Origin: Holosporaceae bacterium 'Namur'
GTDB lineage: Bacteria > Pseudomonadota > Alphaproteobacteria > Rickettsiales > Midichloriaceae
Reading direction: 5' to 3'
Assembly (NCBI GenBank): GCA_014116815.1
Contig: JACGYV010000025.1
Span: 1-18,474, forward strand
DNA length: 18,474 nt
Part shown: positions 7,293 through 14,833 of the stretch, piece after piece
How positions within the stretch are numbered: position 1 is the stretch's first letter
Layout of the letters: each line of letters starts with the position of its first letter
Position numbers and translations under genes: made by a program
The notes under the pieces: model-generated
The model's database searches: none
Told to the model about the DNA's origin: nothing
The model's input: the letters and a program-made list of their open reading frames with translations, nothing else

Positions 7293-7333
7293 AGGCTTGA
7301 GTATAATTTTATACTTGAGCCTGTTTTGTTTTG
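7293..7333 (+). terminator. Strong intrinsic terminator
   Basis: AGGCTTGAGTATAA (7293-7306) pairs with TTATACTTGAGCCT (7309-7322) through 14 bp including two G-U pairs, followed by a T-rich tail (GTTTTGTTTTG). It lies about 40 bases after the stop of the 183-residue gene. Confidence 0.85.
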
Positions 7334-7404
7334 AAAAGCATTTTATTTATTATAATATTATATATGATATATTGTTTAAATTAAATTTTTAATATTAATA
7401 GATT

Positions 7405-7970
7405 GTGGCTATGGGTAGTGTAGCTAATAATATTTATAACTTTATAGAAGAGGTGAGCCCTTATATAATGATTGAAACTTTTGTAAATATTGCGGAAAGT
7501 AATTTAGATCCTAATTATCATTTTGCTTTCGATAAATATAAATTTTCTTTACTGAGAAGTATTTCTTATTCTATCGAAAAATATTATTTATAAATCAAGA
7601 AAATTATCATCCTGAGACGAAAATATTTAATTTGCTATCTACTTTCACTTACTATTATTTGAATATAATGGTAAGATTTTCGAATACCGAAACATTTAAA
7701 GATATTTATTTTGATAGCCCGATCACTCCTCTTTCGTATTTTATAGTGCAAACAGCTTCCTTACTTTATTTAGATGGATATTTGATATCTTTATACTTTG
7801 CCCGCTTTAAATCTGAAAATAATGCACAGGATAATACTATATGCGCTGTAACAAATGATCTCATAGGTATTTATGGTAGCGATGAACAACAAAGACCTTG
7901 CCTGGAATATGATATTTGTTCTCAGTCGGATAGTGATAATGTAAATGCAATAATACTTGAAATATTTTAA
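7405..7970 (+). pseudogene. Hypothetical gene split by a frameshift near 7577-7581
   Basis: A GTG at 7405 (ATG at 7411) opens a 62-codon frame ending SIEKYYL at a TAA (7591-7593). A second frame, offset by one base, runs to a TAA at 7968-7970. It is open well upstream of any start: read back it gives FINQENYHPETKIFNLLSTF. Joining them in the A5 run at 7577-7581 yields one protein of about 187 residues with no gap, similar in size to its neighbours. The C-terminal part has a hydrophobic stretch (SYFIVQTASLLYLDGYLISL) and an acidic tail. I do not recognise the family. It is a recent frameshift mutation, a sequencing error in the homopolymer, or, less likely, programmed slippage. No ribosome binding site precedes the second part. 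Confidence 0.6.
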
Positions 7971-8044
7971 AATTTATATTACAGCAGTAAAAGGTATTAA
8001 TAAAACTTTAATAGATTTATTCTGTTTATTTCTATTTAATTTAA

Positions 8045-8062
8045 TTAAAATGCTCTAATTAT
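8045..8062 (+). promoter_or_regulatory. Shared upstream block of the paralog pair, copy 1
   Basis: TTAAAATGCTCTAATTAT ends 22 bases before the ATG at 8085. The same block with one change (9831-9848) precedes the second paralog at nearly the same distance. It probably holds promoter or regulatory information duplicated with the gene. Confidence 0.5.
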
Positions 8063-8084
8063 AAAAAAATATTTATTATATATC

Positions 8085-9596
8085 ATGAGAGCTGATAAAA
8101 GTATATCGAAAGATTTAATTGTAGTAAATTCAGTTAACTCGCCTTTATTTAAGTGTGTTGAGGCTGCAACCGATTTTATTGAAAAACTTAACGATCAGCA
8201 ATTTTATAATATTGCTGTAATAGTAGGGAATTCAGGTGACTTGGAAAGGTATGCAGCGTCTTTTCCTAAAGAAGTATTATTGATTGAAAGCCGAAATGAT
8301 ATTGAGCTTGTAAAAAATATCTTTAAGTATTACGCCATACTTTCTAAAGAGGACTTGGATGAATTGGCGCCTTATATCATAGCAGTCGATCAGGCTAAAA
8401 AATCTTTTAATATTAAAGATTCAAGTAAAGTCTTACTTATTGATTTTGATGAGAATAATAGAAGGGTATTAACCGAATTATCAAAAAGATTTTTTTGCGG
8501 GGTTACTATCCGTTTCGGAAGATCTAATGCTTCTGTTTCCGAAAATGCTGTAATTACGGTTGTAAAAAAAATTAGAAGTGACTTTATAAGAAAAAATGAT
8601 AAATTTATTTATATTCCACGTGAGCATAGCGGTAATAATAAATCAGATAATTATCAAGTTCCGTCATCTGCTGTAAGTACACTTTCTGCTAATGCAGTTA
8701 CAAAGGGGAGATATACTGCTTCCGCTTCGCCAATTGTCAGCATGTCTTTGTATAGCAGCCAACCTTACATACAAGATTTGATAAGACCTACGCATAACAA
8801 TGTTAATTTTTATACAGGTAAGAAAGAAGATCCTGAGTCACGGAAAATTTTTTCCCGACATATTGAAAAGTATTCTATAATTTTAGGTAATATAGTTAGA
8901 GGTTCAATAGCTCATCAAAGATTAATTAATCTAACGGATAAAATAGAATCTGAGATTTTTGTTGGAAAATATATTATATCTCTATCTAGATTAGTGCAAT
9001 CATTATTGCCTGAAATAATAGAGGAAAAAAGCTTATTATCATACCACTTAGAAGCTAACCCGAATGGTTATTCGGAAGGGGCTATTCTAAAGTTTTATTA
9101 TATTATGGGCGAAATTACCATGATTATAAATTATCTTAGCAAAATTTATACTCACAGTTTAGCAGAAAAATTTATTAAAGATTTAAATATAACATTAAAG
9201 GATTTTGAAAGATTTTCTACTCTTCCGTCCGCTGAAATGCTTGCTGAAGAAATAAATTCGGAAAACCGGGTTTTGCAACCGGAAATGCAACAAACTTCAT
9301 CTGAAAATTCAATAGCATTAAGAAAAGAAGAAAAGGGTAAAGAAAAAGAAGACCTAGGCACTGATACTGAAGATGAAATAGATGAGAAAGAAGATATAGC
9401 GGTAGTAACTTATGCAGCGGGCTCAATAAAAAGAAAGTATGCGGATGAGATTGTAAACAAAAAAGCTTATATTGCCGAAAAGTCTTTTAAAAAACCTAAA
9501 AGCTATGTTACGGAAGAAACAAAGCCTTCAGGCTCGGCTAGCGAAAGGGAATTATCAAGAAGAAGTAAACAATCAAATAATTTTTCCAGAACGTAA
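8085..9596 (+). CDS. Hypothetical protein, tandem paralog 1, 503 aa
   Basis: I do not recognise this family. The N-terminal region (1-190) alternates predicted strands and helices: DLIVVNSVNSPLFKCVEAAT, NIAVIVGNSGDLERY, ELAPYIIAVDQAKKSFNIK, then SKVLLIDFDE and RFFCGVTIRFG. This looks like a soluble alpha/beta fold, but no catalytic motif is evident. A Ser/Thr/Asn-rich linker follows (about 190-250), then a helical domain (about 255-400) beginning RHIEKYSIILGNIV. The acidic motif EDLGTDTEDE lies at 422-431 and a basic region at about 447-470 (SIKRKYADE, FKKPK). The tail is positively charged (SERELSRRSKQSN). There is no signal peptide or membrane helix. The organisation, with a lineage-specific fold and a hydrophilic basic C-terminus, is compatible with a type IV secretion substrate; this is inference. 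There is no clear ribosome binding site. Confidence 0.75.
   Translation: MRADKSISKDLIVVNSVNSPLFKCVEAATDFIEKLNDQQFYNIAVIVGNSGDLERYAASFPKEVLLIESRNDIELVKNIFKYYAILSKEDLDELAPYIIAVDQAKKSFNIKDSSKVLLIDFDENNRRVLTELSKRFFCGVTIRFGRSNASVSENAVITVVKKIRSDFIRKNDKFIYIPREHSGNNKSDNYQVPSSAVSTLSANAVTKGRYTASASPIVSMSLYSSQPYIQDLIRPTHNNVNFYTGKKEDPESRKIFSRHIEKYSIILGNIVRGSIAHQRLINLTDKIESEIFVGKYIISLSRLVQSLLPEIIEEKSLLSYHLEANPNGYSEGAILKFYYIMGEITMIINYLSKIYTHSLAEKFIKDLNITLKDFERFSTLPSAEMLAEEINSENRVLQPEMQQTSSENSIALRKEEKGKEKEDLGTDTEDEIDEKEDIAVVTYAAGSIKRKYADEIVNKKAYIAEKSFKKPKSYVTEETKPSGSASERELSRRSKQSNNFSRT
9348..9377 (+). other. Acidic motif EDLGTDTEDE, copy 1
   Basis: Residues 422-431 of paralog 1 are identical to residues 425-434 of paralog 2, although the codons differ at five of ten positions, all synonymous. 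The peptide has therefore been kept while the DNA drifted. Confidence 0.8.
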
Positions 9597-9776
9597 AAAT
9601 TAAAATATTTCACTTTTTTTAACATCTTTATTTAATATTTATATATTTTCTATAGTTAAAAATATAGTAATTATTTTTACTCAATAAGAGATTCCGTGGG
9701 TGATACAAGCGGTGAAATATCGAATAATTTGTATAAATAACATAATTTTAACTAATAAAATCTATTTTAATGAATA

Positions 9777-9805
9777 AAAGCTATTAATAAATATTTAATA
9801 GCTTT
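9777..9805 (+). terminator. AT-rich 11-bp hairpin between the paralogs
   Basis: AAAGCTATTAA (9777-9787) pairs perfectly with TTAATAGCTTT (9795-9805) around seven bases. A T6 run comes only after ATAATGG. It may be a weak terminator of paralog 1 or a regulatory dyad ahead of paralog 2, starting about 25 bases before the shared block. Confidence 0.4.
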
Positions 9806-9830
9806 ATAATGGTTTTTTAATTAAATTCAG

Positions 9831-9848
9831 TTAAAATGCTCGAATTAT
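9831..9848 (+). promoter_or_regulatory. Shared upstream block of the paralog pair, copy 2
   Basis: TTAAAATGCTCGAATTAT matches copy 1 at 17 of 18 positions and ends 19 bases before the ATG at 9868. Flanking DNA is much less alike, so the block is selectively conserved or is the best-preserved part of the duplicated promoter. Confidence 0.5.
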
Positions 9849-9867
9849 TAAATATTTAATGTTTGTT

Positions 9868-11427
9868 ATGAGAGTTGATAAAAACACCTGTAATAGTTTA
9901 ATTGTAATCAATACAATTGACTCACCTTTATTTAAACATATTGAAATTGCTGCCGAGTTTATTAAAAATCTTGAGGAACGGGATTTTAAAAATATTGCAT
10001 TGATAGTCAAAAACCGAAATCTTTTAAAAGAATATACAAACTATTTTTCTAAGCAAAAAATAATCGTCGGAACTCAACGTAAAGTTGAGGTTGCAAGGAA
10101 TATTTTAAAAGAAAATATGGTTAGCGATATTCCTACACCTGCTATTAATGTACTTGCACCCTATATTGTATCGATTGATCAAGCTAAGAAATATTTTGAT
10201 GTTAAGGATTTAAATAAAGCTTTGCTTATTAATTCAAATGTAACGTTTAAGGAAATTTTGACACAGCTATCATTTAGATCCTTTTGCGGAGTTATGACTT
10301 GCTTTGAAAATAACGACGTCTCTATTAACCAAAATGTTTTATCTGCAACGGCCGAAGCTATCAAAGCTGGTTTTACGGATACAAATGATAGATTTGTTGT
10401 TACTTTAATAAGACCTGAGCATTTAAATAATTCTAATAATTATCCTCCTATCTTCCCGCCTTCTCCTGCTATAAAAACTAATATTCCTACTTATACGGTT
10501 TTTAGAAGCAAGCCCTTTGTTTTTGCTTCGGCAAGTAATATTTCGGTTATCAGCCAATCTTATGAGAAAGCTTTTACAGCAGAGCAAAGCAATAATGATC
10601 ATTTTAATTCAATTAATAAAATAACTCCTGAATTCCGGGCAAAGCTTTGGCCGTATATTGAAAAATACTCGGTAATTTTAGGTAATATAGCTAAAGTTTC
10701 CGCTATGCATAAAATATTACTAGGCTTACCTAATAAAGCGGATTTTCAAAATGTTACCAAAAAATACATTGCAGCCATAGCTCCGGTTATAAAATCTTCT
10801 TTATTGAAAATTGAAGAGGAAAAAAACTTACCGTATATGGCCGAACCTAAATTATATCTATATTTACAAGCCGAGATTAATAAATTTTATGACTTAATAT
10901 ACTATTTAGATCGTGAGATTAACCACCTTATAAATAATTATACTTATGATTTTGCGGAAAACTTCATTAATTTGCTATCTACAACATTAGTTGAATTTGA
11001 AAAATTTTCAACCATCTCCTCTCCCGAAATATTTGTTAATAATATGAATTTAATAAACTTAAGTTCGCGCGTGAACACAGGGCAAATTTCTTCGGAGAAT
11101 CCGATTTTATCGATGGAAGAAGAAAAGGAGAGAGAAATGGAAGATTTAGGTACCGACACTGAAGATGAATTTGAATTTGATGAAAAACAAAAAGAAGATG
11201 AAGTTTTAGGAAGCGGGGAAATACCTGTCATTACAGGCAACGAGAAGAGAACATGGCGTCAGATTGTCGGGATTGAAGATGAACCTGATACCAGCGTTCC
11301 CCGAGAAATTTTAAAAAAAACTAAAATTAGTACTACTAAAGATAACTCCTCTGTTAATCCCGCAAGTGTAAGAGAATTATTAAGACAAAATAAAAAACCA
11401 GGTGACAAAATAATTGAGAGAGTTTAA
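9868..11427 (+). CDS. Hypothetical protein, tandem paralog 2, 519 aa
   Basis: This is a full-length, clearly diverged paralog of the gene before it. It has the same N-terminal layout (SLIVINTIDSPLFKHIEIAA, NIALIVKNRNLLKEY, VLAPYIVSIDQAKKYFDVK, FCGV, RPEHLNNSNNY). A variable Pro/Thr/Ser linker follows (about 190-250), then the helical domain starting YIEKYSVILGNIAK, the acidic motif EDLGTDTEDE (425-434), EKRTWRQIVG, a basic segment ILKKTK and a basic tail (SVRELLRQNKK). The ATG at 9868 is chosen because MRVDK aligns with MRADK of paralog 1; an in-frame ATG at 9859 would add three residues. There is no signal peptide, membrane helix or recognisable active site. Conservation of both copies without stops indicates function. 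Confidence 0.75.
   Translation: MRVDKNTCNSLIVINTIDSPLFKHIEIAAEFIKNLEERDFKNIALIVKNRNLLKEYTNYFSKQKIIVGTQRKVEVARNILKENMVSDIPTPAINVLAPYIVSIDQAKKYFDVKDLNKALLINSNVTFKEILTQLSFRSFCGVMTCFENNDVSINQNVLSATAEAIKAGFTDTNDRFVVTLIRPEHLNNSNNYPPIFPPSPAIKTNIPTYTVFRSKPFVFASASNISVISQSYEKAFTAEQSNNDHFNSINKITPEFRAKLWPYIEKYSVILGNIAKVSAMHKILLGLPNKADFQNVTKKYIAAIAPVIKSSLLKIEEEKNLPYMAEPKLYLYLQAEINKFYDLIYYLDREINHLINNYTYDFAENFINLLSTTLVEFEKFSTISSPEIFVNNMNLINLSSRVNTGQISSENPILSMEEEKEREMEDLGTDTEDEFEFDEKQKEDEVLGSGEIPVITGNEKRTWRQIVGIEDEPDTSVPREILKKTKISTTKDNSSVNPASVRELLRQNKKPGDKIIERV
11140..11169 (+). other. Acidic motif EDLGTDTEDE, copy 2
   Basis: Same ten residues as in paralog 1, here followed by a longer acidic/aromatic stretch (FEFDEKQKEDE). 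Confidence 0.8.
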
Positions 11428-11453
11428 AAGTTGAGTAAGAAAAGTAACTTTTT
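11426..11453 (+). terminator. Weak candidate terminator after paralog 2
   Basis: AAAAGTT (11426-11432) pairs with AACTTTT (11446-11452) across a 13-base loop, followed by a single further T. The stem overlaps the stop codon and is AT-rich. Confidence 0.3.
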
Positions 11454-11684
11454 CACATTTTATGGTATTAAGCTTTACTTTAAAAATTATTAATAAAATA
11501 TATCGGATGCTTAAAATTTATAAGATGTAATTGAGATGAAAATACTGATTTTTCTAAATAAAAATATTAAATAACTTGATCAATTATATCAAAAAATTTT
11601 AAAATCATAATTTTATTAGTTGTAATTTTTTTTAAAATGTGAAACACTTAAGATGTTAAATGTCAATGTATGAACGAGGTTTCA

Positions 11685-12296
11685 ATGAAGAATAATTACT
11701 CTACTTTAATAAAAAGTTTTCTGTTTGCTTTACTGCTTGCACCTTTCTCTATGAACTTAGCGCATGCATATTCCACTCAGGACGTGGTTGTAAGCGGAAA
11801 CGGGGATAAAGTTCGTACCGGATCCGGTGATTGCTTAAGAAGCAAATGGGATGTAGGTAATGACAGATGTATCGATGAACAAGAGCCGCAACCGCAAATT
11901 AAAGTTGTGAGAAAAGTTATCGGAATGGATGAAAGAACGGTTTACTTTAACTTCGACAGTTCTGTAATTACCGAAGATGAAAAGCATAAACTTAATGCTC
12001 TTGCTCATACTTTAAAGGAGCACAACATTAAAGCAGTTAAGATTTTAGGCTTTACCGATAGAATCGGCTCTGATGCTTATAACTATGCATTATCTAATAA
12101 GCGTGCCGATGCCGTTAAAAACTACTTGGATTCTAAAGTGTCTATTGATAGCAGCATTCTTATTGAAAGAGGCTTAGGTAAACAGCAACAAATTAAATCA
12201 TGCGACGGTGTTAAAGGTAAAGAGCTTATTAATTGCTTGAAACCAAACCGTAGAGTAGTAGTTGAAGTAGATTATTTAGACAAAGTTTCTAACTAA
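11685..12296 (+). CDS. OmpA-family peptidoglycan-binding envelope protein
   Basis: This exported protein ties the outer envelope to peptidoglycan. Its signal peptide has a basic start (MKNNYSTLIK), a hydrophobic core SFLFALLLAPFSM and a likely cut after LAHA (about residue 27). A short Cys-containing linker (GDCLRSKWDVGNDRC) precedes the OmpA C-terminal domain (about 75-200): VYFNFDSSVI, then ILGFTDRIGSDAYNYALSNK, then ERGLGKQ and NRRVVVEV. D125 (in FTD) and R140 lie 15 residues apart, as do the diaminopimelate-binding Asp and Arg of Acinetobacter OmpA. An ATG at 11670 would add five residues, but a GAGG ribosome binding site lies 6 bases before the ATG at 11685. No beta-barrel is present. 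The gene has its own terminator. Confidence 0.92.
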   Translation: MKNNYSTLIKSFLFALLLAPFSMNLAHAYSTQDVVVSGNGDKVRTGSGDCLRSKWDVGNDRCIDEQEPQPQIKVVRKVIGMDERTVYFNFDSSVITEDEKHKLNALAHTLKEHNIKAVKILGFTDRIGSDAYNYALSNKRADAVKNYLDSKVSIDSSILIERGLGKQQQIKSCDGVKGKELINCLKPNRRVVVEVDYLDKVSN

Positions 12297-12328
12297 TAAT
12301 CTATTCTAAATTATACTGTTTATTAAAA

Positions 12329-12358
12329 AGCTCCCGCAAATATACGGGGGCTTTTTTT
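12329..12358 (+). terminator. Intrinsic terminator of the OmpA-family gene
   Basis: AGCTCCCG (12329-12336) pairs with CGGGGGCT (12345-12352, one wobble) around eight bases, followed by T6. Confidence 0.92.
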
Positions 12359-12462
12359 AATAAGCATATATATAACATTTAATAGAAATTTAATTATCTT
12401 ATGATTATATATCAGTATAACGGGTTTAATTTTTAAAATAACTAAACTATTAAAGTCTAATA

Positions 12463-12491
12463 TTGACAATAGTATTTAAAACTTAGATTAT
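12463..12491 (+). promoter_or_regulatory. Promoter of the lpxD operon
   Basis: A perfect -35 TTGACA (12463-12468), a 17-base spacer and a -10 GATTAT (12486-12491) predict a start near 12498. Confidence 0.6.
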
Positions 12492-12539
12492 AGTTTTTGT
12501 CGAAAAACTATAATGAATTATGTAAGATATAAATATATT

Positions 12540-13562
12540 ATGCCTGACTCAAGATTTTTTAAAAATAAGGGTTCTTTTAGTGTAATGGAAATTGCACAAA
12601 GATTTAACTGTGAAGTTATCGGTGATAAGAACCGAATAATAAAAGATATTGCAACCCTTGAAAATGCAAAAGAAGGGGATATAAGTTTTTTATACAACCC
12701 TAAATATATAGAGCAAATTAAAACTACTAAAGCTTCCGCTTGTATTATTGATGAAAAGAATATTCCGGTTGCACCTCCGCATCTTACTCTTTTGATTACC
12801 GACAGTTCTTATGTGCTATATGCAAAGATCACCTCATTATTTTACGGTGCAGCAAACTTAATAGCTAATATTTCTTCAGCTGCTGCAATTGCAAAGAGTG
12901 CCGAAATAGGAGAAAACGTTACTATTGAAGACTTTGCCTTCGTGGGAGAAAATGCCGAGATAGGAGATAATGTTTATATCGGTGCAAACACGTATATCGG
13001 AAACGGGGTCAAGATAGGTGATAATTCAACTATACACCCGCAGGCCTATTTAACTTATTGCACGATAGGCGGCAATTGTATTATCCATTCGGGAGTAAAG
13101 ATCGGGCAGGACGGTTTCGGTTTTGCAGTAGGTAAAGAGGGTGCTGAAAAAGTTTTACAGTTAGGTTCGGTAATAGTTGGTAACAATGTTGAAATAGGTG
13201 CTAATACATGTATTGATCGTGGTACGATTGAAGATACCGTAATAGGCGATAATACTAAAATAGATAACCTTGTGCAATTAGGCCATAATGTAGTAATAGG
13301 GAGAAATTGTTTTGTGGTTGCTCAAGTCGGAATTGCAGGCAGCACGAAAATCGGCGATGGGGTAATGATAGGCGGACAGGCGGGGATAGCAGGTCATTTA
13401 AATATCGGCGGCGGATCCAAAATTGCCGCTAAATCCGGAGTGATGCAGGATGTCGAGCGAGAACAAATGGTTGGTGGTGCGCCTGCAATGAATATAAGAG
13501 ATTGGCATAGGATAACCGCGATGTTAAAGAAAATGATTAAGGGTGGCAGTAAGAATGACTGA
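12540..13562 (+). CDS. lpxD: UDP-3-O-(3-hydroxyacyl)glucosamine N-acyltransferase LpxD
   Basis: LpxD catalyses the third step of lipid A synthesis: it transfers a 3-hydroxyacyl chain from acyl-ACP to the 2-amine of UDP-3-O-acylglucosamine in the cytoplasm. The N-terminal uridine-binding domain (about 1-95) includes DISFLYNPKYIEQI. A left-handed beta-helix of hexapeptide repeats follows (IGENVTIEDFAFVGENAEIG and onward). The catalytic-type His in QLGHNVVIG (residue 249) and the second His in AGHLNIGG (286) are 37 residues apart, as in E. coli LpxD. The C-terminal helix is IRDWHRITAMLKKMIK. I chose the ATG at 12540 because MPDSRFF matches the usual alphaproteobacterial N-terminus; the ATG at 12513 would add nine residues. 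Neither has a ribosome binding site. The end overlaps fabZ by 8 bases. Confidence 0.95.
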   Translation: MPDSRFFKNKGSFSVMEIAQRFNCEVIGDKNRIIKDIATLENAKEGDISFLYNPKYIEQIKTTKASACIIDEKNIPVAPPHLTLLITDSSYVLYAKITSLFYGAANLIANISSAAAIAKSAEIGENVTIEDFAFVGENAEIGDNVYIGANTYIGNGVKIGDNSTIHPQAYLTYCTIGGNCIIHSGVKIGQDGFGFAVGKEGAEKVLQLGSVIVGNNVEIGANTCIDRGTIEDTVIGDNTKIDNLVQLGHNVVIGRNCFVVAQVGIAGSTKIGDGVMIGGQAGIAGHLNIGGGSKIAAKSGVMQDVEREQMVGGAPAMNIRDWHRITAMLKKMIKGGSKND

Positions 13563-14022
13563 TTTACAGCTTCAAAATATAAATATAGAAAAAATAATGG
13601 ATATTATCCCGCATAGATATCCGCTGCTGCTGGTTGATAGAATAATAGAAATGCATCCTGATGAAGGAGCTATAGCTCTTAAGAATGTAACTATTAATGA
13701 AAATTTCTTTAACGGGCATTTTCCCGGTAAACCTATCATGCCCGGTGTGCTGATAGTAGAGGCTATGGCGCAGGCATCGGCTGTTTTTGTTGTGATAAAC
13801 ATGGGAGTATGCACTAAGCAAAAACTAGTCTATTTCATGTCAATTGAAGAAGCCCATTTTAGAAAACCCGTTGTTCCGGGTGATTCTCTTTACTTACATG
13901 TCCAAAAGATAAAAAGCAGAGGAAATGTTTGGAAAATGAAAGGGGAAGCAAAAGTAGACGGAGTCAGGGTTGCAGATGCAATATTTACAGCCATGATCAT
14001 AGATAAAGAAAATGATAAGTAA
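13555..14022 (+). CDS. fabZ: 3-hydroxyacyl-[acyl-carrier-protein] dehydratase FabZ
   Basis: FabZ dehydrates 3-hydroxyacyl-ACP to trans-2-enoyl-ACP in fatty acid elongation, competing with LpxA and LpxD for hydroxyacyl-ACP. The product is 155 residues, the normal size. It has the single hot-dog fold signatures [31 protein letters not shown] with catalytic His55, and IVEAMAQAS with Glu69; the 14-residue spacing is that of known FabZ enzymes. The ATG lies inside the end of lpxD (ATGACTGA), suggesting translational coupling. A GTG at 13543 would extend the frame but adds non-family residues. The position between lpxD and lpxA is conserved across proteobacteria. Confidence 0.96.
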   Translation: MTDLQLQNINIEKIMDIIPHRYPLLLVDRIIEMHPDEGAIALKNVTINENFFNGHFPGKPIMPGVLIVEAMAQASAVFVVINMGVCTKQKLVYFMSIEEAHFRKPVVPGDSLYLHVQKIKSRGNVWKMKGEAKVDGVRVADAIFTAMIIDKENDK

Positions 14023-14035
14023 AAAAGAGAGTAAA

Positions 14036-14833
14036 ATGATTCATCCCACAGCGGTTATTTATGATGGTGCTAAGGTTGCATCAAGCGCAGAAATAGGTCC
14101 ATATTGTGTAATCGGTTCTAATGTTGAAATAAAAGATGGGGTCATTCTTAAATCTCATGTTTGTGTAGACGGGTATACTGTAATTGATGAGGGAACGACG
14201 GTTTTTCCTTTTGCTTCTTTGGGTTTAGTACCGCAGGATTTAAAATACAGCGGAGAAAAATCTACGGTTTATATCGGTAAAAATAATACAATCAGGGAAT
14301 ATGTAACTATTCATCCCGGTACGGAGCAGGGCGGGATGAAGACCGAAATAGGAGATAACTGCCTGCTCATGATAGGGGTGCATGTAGCACATGACTGTAA
14401 AATCGGCAATAATGTTATTATGGCTAACAATGTTACGCTTGCAGGGCATGTCAATGTTGCGGATTTTGCTATAATTGGAGGTATGTCTGCCGTTCATCAG
14501 TTCGTGAGGATCGGGGCGCATTCGATTATCGGCGGGGGTAGCATTGTGGTTGAAGATGTAATTCCTTTCGGCAATGTCGTCGGGGAGAGAGCAGGGCTTG
14601 CCGGGCTTAATATCGTAGGAATGAAGCGGAGAAATTTTGATAGAGAGACTATCAAACAACTGCAAATTGTATTCAAAAGGTTATTTGTTGATAATTATAA
14701 TACTTTTGAAAGCCGTGTAAATGATGTAGAAGAAAATTTCGGCGGTAATGAGAAAGTAAAAGAAATTGTCCGATTTCTTAAGGCGGATAGTTCAAGATCA
14801 ATATGTATGCCGAAAACAAGGGATGAATCTTAA
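14036..14833 (+). CDS. lpxA: Acyl-ACP--UDP-N-acetylglucosamine O-acyltransferase LpxA
   Basis: LpxA catalyses the first step of lipid A synthesis, acylating the 3-OH of UDP-GlcNAc. The 265-residue protein (E. coli LpxA has 262) starts MIHPTAVIYDGAKVASSAEI, the standard LpxA beginning. It runs through a left-handed beta-helix with the conserved REYVTIHPGT and catalytic His119 in HVAHDCKIGNNV, and ends with a helical C-terminal domain (GMKRRNFDRETIKQLQIVFK). The ATG at 14036 follows an AGAGAG ribosome binding site; an upstream ATG at 14012 overlaps the end of fabZ and adds eight non-family residues. The stop overlaps the lpxI start by one base (TAATG). Confidence 0.96.
   Translation: MIHPTAVIYDGAKVASSAEIGPYCVIGSNVEIKDGVILKSHVCVDGYTVIDEGTTVFPFASLGLVPQDLKYSGEKSTVYIGKNNTIREYVTIHPGTEQGGMKTEIGDNCLLMIGVHVAHDCKIGNNVIMANNVTLAGHVNVADFAIIGGMSAVHQFVRIGAHSIIGGGSIVVEDVIPFGNVVGERAGLAGLNIVGMKRRNFDRETIKQLQIVFKRLFVDNYNTFESRVNDVEENFGGNEKVKEIVRFLKADSSRSICMPKTRDES

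Noticed and set aside
9152..9426. Two overlapping minus-strand frames opposite the acidic motif
   Set aside because: The GAA/GAT-rich sense codons give Ser/Phe/Leu-rich antisense frames by composition; no start signals are seen.
4046..9721. AGCGGTGAAATATC occurs at 4046-4059 and 9708-9721
   Set aside because: A single 14-base match between two AT-rich intergenic regions is close to chance for a window this size, and flanks do not align. Its likeness to a 16S rRNA motif is probably coincidence.
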